DNA of 64,000 nt from Alnus glutinosa (Eukaryota > Streptophyta > Magnoliopsida > Fagales > Betulaceae): positions 26,429,487-26,493,486 of the forward strand of contig NC_084893.1 of NCBI RefSeq assembly GCF_958979055.1. Direction: 5' to 3'. This document shows, piece by piece, positions 35,416-46,635 of the stretch (positions within the stretch are counted from its first letter, which is position 1; every line of letters starts with the position of its first letter). The translations under genes and the position numbers were made by a program. The notes beneath the pieces are model-generated. The model saw nothing but the letters and a program-made list of their open reading frames with translations, was not told where the DNA came from and did no database searches.

Positions 35416-36679
35416 TGCTATAATTCTTTGTAAAAAGAGATTGAAATAACTGTAATTTCTTTTTAGCTAAATAAATAAGTGCTAGTAGCCTACTTCAATC
35501 ATATAAAATCCAACAGTAAATTCTTTTTCTAAGCCTTTTTTCCAACAGTAATTAATTTATAGGTAGGAAAGGCTCGTATGAAAGAAAGGAAAAAGACGAC
35601 TGACGTTAGAAATTCTCTCTTTCTTTCTTTTTCCTGTAAAATTTGACCCAAAAAGATAAAGAAGAAGAAAAAGATACCCAACATTATCAATGTGGTCCAT
35701 TGTGCTCGGAAAAAAAAAAAAAAAAAAAAAAGGAAAAGGGGGTCCAATCGCCATTTTTGCAGATTATTATATGTTTCACTGATATCGATTTTTTAAAATC
35801 TGAGTGGAAGAAATAAATAAGTATTTTTTGCTTGTTATATTTTGTGCAAAATTCTCTTCGTAAAAACAACCACTATAAAAAGGACGTATTTTTCAATCTA
35901 ATTTATTTTATTAAATCAATTTCGTCAATTTAATTAATACGTGTTTAAAATACGAGTAAATATTATACATATTAATTTAATAAATCGAAATAAAGAAATA
36001 ATTTAACACACTCAATTAAAAAAAGTTTCTACTATGATTTTTTTTTATTATTATATAAGTCTAATGAAAATTTTGTCCGTGGTTCTCGAGGTTTGTTAAT
36101 CAATTTATATGGACGACTTTACCCTTTTACTTTTCTGCATCCACAAAACACTGGTTGACTGGTAAGTGGCCCACCGTAGTATTGTTGGACGGTGTCTGAT
36201 CACGTATCATTGTATCAATCTCAAGGCACACCATCATCACCATACAGTGCATATACACAGAAACAAGGATTTGAGGAGATTATTATTATTATTATTATTA
36301 TTATTTTCCTTCTTCTTTTTAAGTGGTTCAAGGAGAAATCTATTTTGTGTCTGTGTCAAGTTCATATTCGTGGCTACTATGTAACAAATATAAGATGAGA
36401 AAATTACATAATCTTTTTATTCATAAAAATAAATAAATACTGTGAAATTTCAGACATCTTCTTGTAGTAACGATCGAGAATTAATTCTCTATTTGAAATC
36501 CAATTCTTCCTTAATAGATGACTTGTTTGATCATATAATTTTTTTTAAAAATTAATATTAATTTTTTAAGTAAGGAAAAAATACTTTTTTTTTTTTTTAA
36601 AAGTAATTATCACCTCGTAATTAACAACCACTTTTCATATTGTAAAGGAGACTTGACTTGACAAATTTATAAACTGATT
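35416..36679. other. AT-rich intergenic sequence
   Basis: Upstream of the SUI1 gene. It contains poly-A (35710-35731), an (att)n microsatellite at about 36280-36305 and no coding region I can support. Confidence 0.5.
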
Positions 36680-36689
36680 GGATTCATTT

Positions 36690-36825
36690 AAGAACCCTAC
36701 TCGCTTCACTTTTCTCTCTCGCCAAACAGCTTTGAGAAAGAGCGAGAGAGAGCCCCGACCTATCCGCTTTAGGGTTTCCTTCACTTACCGACCGACTCTC
36801 AATCTCGAAACCCTTTTCGGATCAG
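36690..36825 (+). promoter_or_regulatory. 5'UTR exon of the SUI1/eIF1 gene
   Basis: A pyrimidine-rich leader with tctctctc and a telo-box-like tttagggttt (36768-36777), both typical of plant translation-machinery genes. It ends ggatcag/gtattg with the donor at 36826. The acceptor is cag at 37949-37951, or possibly 37964-37966. The first base of the transcript is a guess. A leader intron of about 1.1 kb often raises expression in plant genes of this class. Confidence 0.65.
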
Positions 36826-38000
36826 GTATTGTAATTCTTCGCGATCCGATGACATATTCCGTCTACGTTTTGGGTTTTCAATCTGTTTTATTTTGATAAT
36901 TAGTTCTCCATGGAAAGAATGGGTTTTTTTTTTTTGCCAAATTTGTAGGCTTTTGATAATCATATTCGTCTTTCTTTTTCCTAGCCTTTTCATGACTGAA
37001 TTTTGTGGCTTTTGTATCTAAATTTTTCAATTTTGTTTTGGTTTAATATGGCCCAGAAATTTTATTATTTACGGTATATATATAATACAAGTTTGGTAGT
37101 TTGTGACACCTTTTTGGCTGATCAATTAAATCTTTTATTTTTAACTGATTCGAGATGATTATTTGAAGTAACATTTTGGCTAATTATGCGGCTTATGATT
37201 TGATCTGATAGTTTTACACCTAGTATGTTGTTGTGCGGGATGAATACGTACAATTTAGGTAGTTTGTCACCCTTGTTGGCAGATCAAATAGATCTTTATT
37301 TTTAAACGCTTCTGGAGGATTATTTGAAGAAATTTTTGGCTAATTATGTGGCATTTGTTTTGCTCTGATGGTATTACCCTTTGGATGTTGTTTTAGGAGT
37401 TAATGTCACGCGAGCAAACCTTTATTGGTTGGTGTATCATGTTTTTAGATTTGTGTTTCTTAATCTTCATTCTTGTCTGTCAATTTTCGTGCTTATGTGG
37501 TCGTGTTTATTCCTGGTTAGTTAGTAATTAAGATGGCTAGTATTAGTAGAGCAATTTAGGGGATGATCTGTTGCGATGTTTGACAAGGATTCCTTACATG
37601 AATTTTTCCTATTGATGGGGTTAATTGGATAGAAAAGATTGTAGTTTGTGTGTGTTACTTGTAATATGGTTCTATTTTTTGGCACCCCATTCTTTTTTTA
37701 AGTGGAAGAAGGAATTTTTTAATCAAAGTATTCCCCCCTAACTAGTCATTGTAGGTGTGTTTAATGTTTGCTTTACATAGCTGGTACAGTTGATGAGAGA
37801 TAAGATGTGTACATAAAATTTCTAAAGTGATCCTGTATAACCTTACAACTATGCACTTCAGTGTTTACTAAAAAAATTTGTATATTACATTTATGTACTT
37901 GCTTCTTCATCATCTGTTGTTAGTCTGATATGGTTTCACCTTGTGATCCAGGTCTGAGCATTGCAGTTATCAGGCTGTTCTTTATATTCAGCCAAGTTTC

Positions 38001-39775
38001 ATGTCTGAACTCGACGACCAAATTCCTACTGCCTTTGGTATGTTTTTTTTCTTCTGGACTTGTTTTTGCATTTATTAATAATGTCATGATTTGCATATGA
38101 CTGTCTTCGCACTTGTGTGTTATTTTCCTTCCCTGAATACCAACTTATTTGAAAAGCCATAGTACAAATTTGAATTGATAGGATAATAGATCTTTATCAG
38201 AAAATCTGGTCCTGCACGGACAGCTCGAATGGAAGCCTCGGTGGTGTTATACCTCGAGGTCTTGTGTTCGAGTCCGGAATTAAGCGATACCTGTGGTTTG
38301 CCGGTGATTGCAGGTATCCGGGTTTTACTCTATATTGGTTGGTCCAAAGAGCCATGCTTTAGAGAGGTTCCACGTCAATAGAAAATCTGTAGTAGAACTT
38401 CACTCCCATTATCATTCTTTGAAGTGATAGGTTTTTGTTGCTTCTCAATGGACTTCTCATTGGAAACCTATTGCTTCTCAGAAGAAGTGTTGAGGGTCTG
38501 CCTTTGCTCCTTGTTTCATCATTTGTCTGTTTCATGACTTTGTCCAGCAAATGGTCATCTTGCTCTTCTCCCTCGATGTCTTCTTGTCTAGGATGTGATT
38601 TTTCTCTGTTTAGAGTCAATTTGGTTACTTCCAACACTGGATCCTCTTATGTCTTCAGAATTGGACATTTACTCTATACACAAAAAATGTGATCCTTGAC
38701 AAGTTGGACAAGTTAGGAGATGAGTCCATGGTGGCTGGTACCAATTATCCAATGGTAACAGAATCAGAAACTGACATGTGAAGAAATACAATGATCAAAA
38801 GAAGTTGAATGTATTTACCCTTTTTGAAGACCCCTGAAAAGCGGTGACTGGAAGATTTAATTTTTTTTGGAGTTGGGGGTTGGTAGGAGCAGTGGGAAGT
38901 GAGGTTTTACTAGTTCTGCCCCCTGTCCCTAACAGAGATGCTCTCTTCTCTGTCTTCCTTGAATGGGATTCTAACTAGTTTGTTGTTGTTATGGGGTGTG
39001 TATTACAGATCCGTTTGCCGAGGCAAATGCTGAGGACTCTGGTGCTGGGTCAAAAGAGTATGTGCACATTCGTATACAGCAGCGGAATGGTAGAAAGAGC
39101 CTGACAACTGTGCAGGGGTTGAAGAAAGAATACAGCTACAACAAGATACTTAAGGACCTTAAGAAGGAGTTTTGCTGTAATGGTACAGTTGTCCAAGACC
39201 CAGAACTAGGACAGGTGAGTTTAGACCCAGATGATGCCTCCTTTGCTTGGTTTGCCTTCTTTAAATTCAGTTATTCTTACGTGTTCTGCAAATTCTGATT
39301 TTTTTGTGTGCTGTACAGGTTATTCAACTTCAAGGTGATCAGCGGAAGAATGTCTCCACCTTCCTTGTCCAGGTTAGTTACTTGCCACATCTTATATTTC
39401 TCTGCTGGAAGAAGTTTAAAGAGTGATTGTCTCACAACTATTGGTTCTTTTGTTTTGTTTGGGTTGAATAGCTTATCCAAATCATACTTAAAACCCTTTT
39501 TTAAGTCCTCATCTATTTGTTTATGGAATGCATACTCTTTTGTTTTAACTGATGGATATTGTGAGATACATGGATACATTCTGGAAAGAAATTCATGTGT
39601 ATACTGTTTCTGAACTGGGTGCAAAAGATGGCAACTGATTTAAGTTACTCACTCCATTGTTGGAGCTCAACATTAGCATGATTCAGATGTTAATCTCTTA
39701 TTTCTTTTGTTGTTATTTTATGGAGAACAGGCTGCCATTGTGAAAAAAGAACATATTAAGATTCATGGTTTCTGA
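38001..39775 (+). CDS. SUI1: Translation initiation factor eIF1 (SUI1 protein)
   Basis: eIF1 binds the 40S subunit near the P site and enforces correct AUG choice during scanning. Coding exons are 38001-38037, 39009-39214, 39319-39372 and 39731-39775, all with GT-AG borders, giving 113 residues, the usual plant SUI1 length. The protein starts MSELDDQIPTAFDPFAEAN. The SUI1 fold covers about residues 28-105, with the basic RNGRKSLTTVQGL segment and the FCCNGTV loop at about 67-73. It ends KIHGF. Phases are consistent (the first intron splits the Asp codon). Intron 2 carries a SINE (38209-38379). There are no lesions. The 3'UTR probably runs to about 40000. Confidence 0.96.
38209..38379 (+). mobile_element. 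tRNA-derived SINE in intron 2 of SUI1
   Basis: 171 bp flanked by agaaaatctg at 38199-38208 and 38380-38389. It has a tRNA-like head (A-box-like cagctcgaatggaagcctcgg, B-box gtgttcgagtcc). The sequence ggtatccgggtttt follows. Its layout is like the widespread plant Au-type SINEs, an assignment by resemblance only. It is in the same orientation as the gene and far from both splice sites. Confidence 0.8.
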
Positions 39776-41802
39776 GCTGCGTCAAAAGAAAGCTGTGCAT
39801 GGTTCATACCCCTCATAATTTGGAGCCAGACATGTTATCCGGCTTTTAGTATAATCGTGCTGTTATGTTATCGTAAGGGTCTACAGTGTTCGCTACTTCC
39901 CTGCGTTTCTGGTGTGTTGTTGTTTTCTAGCATCTGTGTTGTGTAATGTGGGATAATTATGAAGAAACACACGAGTACTTGTGTCTTGGTCCTTAATAAC
40001 AATCAGTGTCTGAAATTTGGTGTGTCTGGTTATATCTTGCGTAATCTGGTCATATTGCTGTTTGTTTTCGGTCACAAGCAACATAATCATTACGATGGGT
40101 GCGGTTAGCCAAGTGATGGGGGACATGCATGATGCATGCCATGCATGATGCCTGGGTTAAGTGAATTTTTTTTTTTTTTAATGTTGACGTGGCATTTTAT
40201 TTTATTTATTTTATTTTACAAAAATTATTTCTTAGGACTTAAAAAGATGGAATATCACTTGAGAAGTGTATGTTAGGTCGCTACTTTCCATGGAACTCGG
40301 TGCAACATTTTTGCTGGTTTTTCTTCTTCTGTTGGAAGAATTTACATTTCTTCCGATTCTCAACTATACCTCCATCGAGTGTTGAATTTCTTAAGTGCAC
40401 TCCAATTGAGGAGTTGAGTTGCTTAAATATTAATTACATTATTAAATTTATATTTAAACTTTTGAAATAAATAGTGATTTAAGATGATATTAGAGCGAAG
40501 GTCATGAATTAGCATTTTGTCTTCGTAATTTATCTCAATTTCAATAACAAAAAGTCTACGTATTGTTTAGTTCCACACGTGAGTGCATAAACTTTTAAGA
40601 TAAGTGATGATTTAACACTTAACCATGATATTTCAACTTATTGCTAGAAATTGTTTAGTGCTTACTCATGTTATTGAAGAAACTCATGGGGAATAAAGAG
40701 AAAAATGAAGGTAGATTTATGGGTGATTTGATATTAGACACCTACTTCTACCACTCCTATTTATAAGAAAACTAGTGTAGGTGAAGATAAAAATAAATAT
40801 GGTAATGATTTGGATTACCTTCGAACCTGACTACAATCAATCCTATAAATAATATATGTCAATTATGAAAAAAAACAATATCATATGCTATAACAAATAC
40901 TTCATCCAAAATCTGGCTTTTGCAATTCTAAATTTAAGAAAGTGAGATTGCTCAAAGCAAAACAACGAGAGTGATTTAAATCTCGAACAAAATTCACACG
41001 TGAAAATCGGCTTGCAATCGAAGAATACTCAAAAGCTTATATACACATGGTTAAGATTGTACTTAAATCATGTGAGTCACTTCAAATCATAACATACCAC
41101 TACATTATGCACCCGACGTCTACAGTAACCCACTTTATCTCATAGATCGTCATCTTTGTAATCCAAACCCGTGACGTAATTTATGTTTGACTTTATACCA
41201 AATTGTACAAATTTTAAAAAGAACTCAGTCTTAAAAGCTAGCTCGTAAAAGAAAGGTTTTTAAGAGTTTATATATAAACATGATTAAATTAAATTAAAAC
41301 CATATATAACACGGTTAACACCCAAGATCGTAACAGAGAGGAGGATGCAATATCTCCATGAAATTTCAGACTAGGTGTAATGTAGAGGTTGTTCTTGGGA
41401 TTCCTCCATCTTTAGTGAAAAAAAAAAAGAAAAAGAAAGAGGCTATCAGTACACCCTCCCAACAAACAATGTAGGTGACATAGGGACTATCAATTCCCGG
41501 AAAGGGACTTCCTGTGCATTTCCTGATCATTAAGATAATAAAAAGGTTGATGAAATCCCTCATTTCTTGTCCTATCTACCGTTGTGTGTTCTATTCTTAC
41601 TCGGATCAATGACAGACGTGCAGCCTTTACTCGTGTGTTCTAATTTCTTTTCTTTTATCTTATTAATCACAGAATATGTTGATGGAGATTTGAGAGAGAG
41701 ATTTTAATGGGAGCCATTAGAATTTGATCGTCCAACTAATATTTTATTTTATTTTACTGTTTGCTTTTACCGCATGCTTCGTCTTGGGCCACTTCTTTTC
41801 AG
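39776..41802. other. SUI1 3'UTR then intergenic sequence
   Basis: 39776 to about 40000 is the likely SUI1 3'UTR. Beyond it, a gatgcatgccatgcatgatgc palindromic patch at about 40120-40150, poly-T and AT-rich DNA follow. I see no further gene. Confidence 0.5.
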
Positions 41803-41896
41803 GGACAAAAAAGATTTGTGGCATAAAGTTGACTACTTTTTGGAGAATATTGACCATCCATCATGGGACATAATGATGCTTCAACACCCACCAAAG
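41803..41896 (+). pseudogene. Isolated exon-like fragment, family unknown
   Basis: A 94 bp block bounded by cttcttttcag and /gtgcgc. It encodes 31 residues beginning DKKDLWHKVDYFLENID and ending MMLQHPPK. The open frame extends upstream of the acceptor as well. The composition looks protein-like (W, H, D-rich), but no companion exon is visible within 2 kb on either side. It is probably a gene remnant. I do not recognise the family. Confidence 0.4.
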
Positions 41897-41956
41897 GTGC
41901 GCATGCCATCATTGAACCCTATTTTCCTCATTTCAGGGCACTCACTTATTATTTGA

Positions 41957-42824
41957 ATGCTGCTTTATGATGCTACAATGTTTATTTTTTTTTTTTTAAA
42001 TGTATTATTTATTATGTTTGTATTAAATAATTAAATTTATTCGTCAAATTTTATTATTTAATTTTTTTCATCCAATCGACACCATGGGACGGGATGCAAA
42101 ACATTCTCAATGTCGGATTAATGGTCCGTTTGGGTGTTGAATTCGAATATTATTCGAATTTATTGCGCGAATTACGAAGTTTGATTTTGTGAAAAAAAAA
42201 TTAAATATAATTTATTTTTAAAAAAGGTAAAATAATATTCAAAACAAACAATAAGCATTTTGTCTTTTTAGCAAAAATAGTTAATCATTCCTCTAAAAAC
42301 TCTCTACTGAATTATACTAAACAAAAATGCATTGCGGATGGTGTCACTCTACGAGTCTACATGTAGGTTGACACTATTTACCAATGTATAAATTTTTTTA
42401 TTAGTTTCTCTCTTTCTCTTTCTTTTTTCAAGATTTTTCTTCTTCTTTTCATTTCTCTCTTTCTTGCCAAAGAAGAGCACACATTTGAAAAATATGGCCG
42501 TTTGAAAGAAAAAAAAAATGACCGTCGAAAAAATACAATCCTTATAAAAGAAATAAAGATAAAAATTAAATTAAATTAAATGATATAGAAAAATAATAGA
42601 TAATTAGATATAGAGTGAATTTTAAAAGTAATTAATTAGCAAAAATAGATCAAGTAACTTTTAATTAGTTAGTTATTTTAGATATAAATATAACTAAGCC
42701 ATTAAAGATGAGTTTATAAGGGAGTTGTAATATAAGCTGTGTTGTCCTAAGCATCTTTCTTATTGTCTAGAGAATAAGGTAGGTTTGTATTGTCTGGGAA
42801 GGTAAGTTTGTGCGGGCATAATTG
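41957..42824. other. AT-rich intergenic sequence
   Basis: No gene. It contains T/A runs and a gtccgtttgggtgttgaattcg stretch near 42124 that looks like the end of a dispersed element; nothing firmer can be said. Confidence 0.45.
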
Positions 42825-43006
42825 GAGTAATTTTAGAAGTTTTTCATGTGTTACTCTTGTGTCCTTCCAAAAATAATGTGACTTTTAAAATTACCATTTG
42901 ATCCAAATTTATCAGTGATCAATTACAAGCCTAATCGTGATTTTAAAAATCATATTATTTTTAGAGAGATACAAAAATAATACAAGAAAAACTTCTAGCA
43001 TTACTC
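42825..43006. mobile_element. MULE-type MITE, copy 1
   Basis: 182 bp with long imperfect inverted arms: gagtaatt(t)tagaagttttt at the left matches RC of aaaaacttctagcattactc at the right. The flanks gcataattg and atataactg agree at 6 of 9 positions, compatible with a decayed 9 bp target duplication. Shares its GAGTAATG-type end with 45667-45850. Confidence 0.65.
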
Positions 43007-43699
43007 ATATAACTGAGACAACATGAGAAGTATTGATCATCATGATGAGAGCAGAATACGAAGCACAAATTTGATAAAAAAAAATAAAAAAAAAAAAAAG
43101 AAAAAAGAAAAGAAAGAACGAAAGTAATAGAATATAATTATTTGGTGATGATTGGAAAATATAAAAAGGAGATGAGAAAAAGCAATCATTATGGAATTGC
43201 AAATGTAATGAGTAGATATGAAGAAATGAAACTTCTGCAAAATCTCTAAGTACGCTACAACATCATTAAGCAAAAGAAATATAGATTATTATGTTTAAGG
43301 TTTGATCAAATTCGAAGAAAGTTGGAGGGCTGAATTATAAGCTTAGTACTTCAAAGCACATCCCCTAGAAATAGTTTTCAAACTTTCTTTTGGATTAAGA
43401 ATAATACAAGCAAGGGCTTTAGTACAGTAAGAAACAATAATGTCTAAAATGTCTCAAAGCCTAGGGTCTCCCAAGAAAGCATACAAAAATATTGTTGGAA
43501 TTCATAATCCTCGATCGTGCACTTGATTCAGACATATTCTTAATATTCCCTTAGGATTAGGAAGGAATGTTTCTTGTGATGTGCGTGTTTAATAATTTAC
43601 TGCATTCACCAAACGTACGCATTCACTTTTTTTCCAACTAACATTCTACTAGTCCTACTGTTTTCCTTTTTCTTACCTTCCGTTCTTCAGTACTGCTGG

Positions 43700-43701
<2 letters not shown>

Positions 43702-43746
<45 letters not shown>
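43702..43746 (+). repeat. (CT)n microsatellite upstream of the R3-MYB gene
   Basis: About 45 bp of tc repeat, roughly 65 bp before the TATA-like catatatagc (43811). Confidence 0.95.
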
Positions 43747-43747
<1 letters not shown>

Positions 43748-43877
43748 GGAATTTGGTTTCTTTTTCAGTATTTAAGCGTCTCCACTACATGCACCTGCAT
43801 CTTCCCTCCCCATATATAGCTTCTTAGAACAACTTCAGGTGTCCTAAATTCTCTCTCTCTGTCTGTTGTGTTTAAAT

Positions 43878-44539
43878 ATGGCTGACTTGGATCACTCTAC
43901 TTCTACTGATATCGTTTTGGACTCTGAAGGTAACCCCTACTTTCAATGTCTCAATGATGTCCTTGCATGTTTTATGTTTTTAAGGTTTTATTTTTTTTTT
44001 TTCATTAATATTCGGGCTATATATATCTATATATTTTTAACCCTTCCAACTGCATGCTATTATCCAGTCTTTTATGTCTTCAGTTTAACCCCCATTTGCT
44101 TCCTCTATCTTATATTTGTTGGAAGTTTTGCTAATTTATTATTTTTTGTAAGTTTAATTTTTTTAAATAACAGTGATTCAAGAATATGGAACCATAAATT
44201 ATTATGGCAGGGGTCATGAGCCGAAAAAAATTGTTACTACTAAGGACTAGTATGCTATTCTTCTTTTTTTTTTTTTCACACGTCTTGCACTCATTGCTTT
44301 ACTTTTACAGTCGAATTAGGCTTAGGCGCAAAAAAAAAAACTCTTTTCCAATTTTTTGTTTCCTTCCCCTCTCTCTCTTTCTCGGGAACCAAAAAACTGC
44401 ATGCTTGTGTTTGCTGATCAAGACCTTTCTATTTTGCTGCAGAGGATCATAACAATCAAGAGTCTAAGCTTCAATTCTCAGAAGATGAGGAGACACTTAT
44501 TGTGATCATGTTTAATCTTGTTGGCGAGAGGTGCACCAC

Positions 44540-44601
<62 letters not shown>

Positions 44602-44721
44602 CATTCTAATGCTTGAGGTTTTGAAACGTACAGATGGTCTCTAATTGCTGGGAGAATCCCTGGAAGAACAGCTGAGGAGATTGAGAAATACTGGAATTCA
44701 AGATACTCCACAAGCGAATGA
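43878..44721 (+). CDS. R3-MYB repressor, CPC/TRY/ETC type
   Basis: Small single-repeat MYBs of this type compete with R2R3-MYBs for bHLH partners and restrain trichome, root-hair or anthocyanin programs. Exons 43878-43929, 44443-44530 and 44634-44721 (GT-AG) encode 75 residues. The R3 repeat spans about 31-72, with the recognition-helix sequence [21 protein letters not shown] and a terminal SRYSTSE. The intron positions fit the family. The bHLH-contact signature [D/E]Lx2[R/K]x3Lx6Lx3R is altered: the basic position (VIMFNL context, about residue 41) is Ile, from codon ATC at about 44506. Intron 2 is only 103 bp and more than half (CT)n. The TATA-like catatatagc (43811) lies about 67 bp before the ATG. 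Confidence 0.9.
44543..44598 (+). repeat. (CT)n microsatellite inside intron 2 of the R3-MYB gene
   Basis: About 56 bp of tc repeat between the donor (44531) and acceptor (44633) of a 103 bp intron. Length changes would alter intron size, and the repeat could serve as a pyrimidine tract. Confidence 0.95.
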
Positions 44722-45253
44722 AAGTTTCTTATGCATGCCTAGGCCTAGCTTAGCTAACTAGTATAGTAGTATGGGTGTAATTGTACGTGTGGTGTTACCG
44801 GATCTGAATCTTTTGGTAGCTAGGGAGTTTAAGCTCTAATATATGTAAACATTATTAACTGAACTTGACCAATTGCTAGTGAGAAAAGTCTTCCTATTTC
44901 CATGCCAACCCATTTTTTAAGGTCTGCAATAATAATATGAATCTGAATGTACGTACTTTTCTTGGAGAAGAAAACAGACCCCAGACCACCCCCCTCAAAA
45001 TATCCTCAAAATATTAAAAGAAAAGAAAGGAAAAAAACAGTAAAAGAAACAAAAGAAAAAGCTTTTTTCTAAACGATCTATCAAAATAACAAAGACTGAC
45101 TTCCAAGCAAAACAATAGCATGCGGTAGAGGATGAGTAGGTTTGGATTTGACTTGGATTTAGTTCTAGTTAAAAGTGGACCCGTTGAGATTGGCTGATTG
45201 GGACTCATGTCTCAATTGTGCCCCTTGTGTCCTGTTATAGGACAAGTATTTTC

Positions 45254-45493
45254 GGATTAGAAACCTCTCAAATTATCTGCTTGAATTTTAGAGAATTCGG
45301 ACCGGTAATTATGGGAGATTACTAATAAGACTCATTTGACCGGTGGGAGATTACTAATAAGACTCATTTGACCGAATAAGTGGCTAGGCAGCCCAATTTT
45401 TATTTGGTCAAGTGGGTCTCATAAGTGGTTTCTCACAATCATCTACACGAATTCTCTCAAATTTGGGCAAAAAATTTGAGAGGATTCTAATCC
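45254..45493. mobile_element. Fold-back MITE, copy 1
   Basis: 240 bp. The left arm ggattagaaacctctcaaatt pairs with the right arm ending aatttgagaggattctaatcc. A unit of about 32 bp, gggagattactaataagact and following, is tandemly duplicated at about 45313 and 45345. The same family recurs at 62496-62693 (shared core tggctaggcagcccaa / agttaggcagcccaac). Confidence 0.75.
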
Positions 45494-45666
45494 AATGTTT
45501 TCAATCTTAACAAATTTAGTTCCAATTGGACCGGACCCAACTCAAACTCATAATGTTTTAGCACTACAAAGATGTTGGCGCTTATTTTTGAACTCCTACA
45601 AACGAGGTTTTGAGAAAATAAAAAGTTGGCCCATAAGTCCACCGGCCAACAACAAAATTTTAAAAT

Positions 45667-45850
45667 GAGTAATGTTACACACACTCCTACTTCTCTACAT
45701 CCATTTCTTCACACCTTTAGGTGGCTTTTAAAATCACAATTGGATTAAAATCCAATAAGGATCCGTATCAAAGCCAATAATAGTTTTAAAAGCCATCTAA
45801 AAGTATGAAAAAATAAGTATAGAGAAGTGAAAGTGTGTATAGCATTACTC
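45667..45850. mobile_element. MULE-type MITE, copy 2
   Basis: 184 bp. The ends gagtaatgttacacacactcc and RC gagtaatgctatacacacttt are near-perfect inverted repeats. The 9 bp flanks ttttaaaat and ttttagaat differ at one base. The 9 bp target length supports a Mutator-like origin. Confidence 0.8.
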
Positions 45851-45877
45851 TTTTAGAATTATTGGCACATAGTTTTA

Positions 45878-46530
45878 TACATTACTAGCACTTGTACACG
45901 CCGTTAAATAATCCTTTATCGACACTAAAGTCGGTCACCAATGTATAATTTAAAAAATAACGTTAAAATAGTGTCATTTTTTCTATACTCCGAAAAGTTT
46001 CAATTTATCAATGTTTTATAAATGCTATAGTGGTATTAATATGTTGTCGTTTTGTAAATGCCGCCAAGTTATTAGCGTTTTGTAAGCGCCACTAATTTTT
46101 CAGCGTTTACAAACCGCTAGAATATGGTATTAGATATTTACCAGCGTTCGATAAACGCCGGCAAATGTAATTATTGAAAACACTAATTCTATTTTTTGTA
46201 TTTTATTAAAAATATTTTTGTCTACATTTAACTTTGCTATGTACATGCAGCAAAAGTACTCCAGTCATTCATTCATTAATTAGCAAAACACTATTAAAAA
46301 GAGAAATAAAAATTGCTTATTACATCCTCTCCAATCTCCATATTGTCAAGAGAATTAATGCTCCATTACAGCAACCATATGTCCAAATAGCCAAACAATA
46401 CCCATCATCACTCAAAGAGCTCTTACGCGTCCTCGTTTTCAGACCCACTCTCATCTTCATTGTCGTCTTAATTAATTGTGAACACAATATTGGCTTGTCC
46501 CTGGATCAAGAATAGGTAAATGACTCATAA
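45878..46530. mobile_element. Possible CACTA-type transposon end
   Basis: 45890-46165 holds short repeats around gcg(t)tt(a/g)taaacgc(c/t)g, like the subterminal arrays of plant CACTA elements. On the minus strand, 46415-46465 reads as an acidic Asp/Glu-rich peptide, such as occurs at the end of some transposases. No clear CACTA terminus or 3 bp duplication was found, so this is tentative. Confidence 0.3.
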
Positions 46531-46635
46531 TAGTTAGCTAGTCAAATTTAGTTATGATGAACCATTTTTTGATTTTCAGTAAAATATAATTTTTTCTTCT
46601 AGTGTGAATAGTAAGAGCATCGATCTCCCCAGATT

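Noticed and set aside
38359..38692. ORFs on both strands within SUI1 intron 2
   Set aside because: They lie in a spliced intron just after the SINE, match no family I know, and have no splice or start context.
46234..46515. 93-codon plus-strand ORF
   Set aside because: No recognisable domain. The opposite strand looks more like an acidic transposase tail, so it is not called as a gene.
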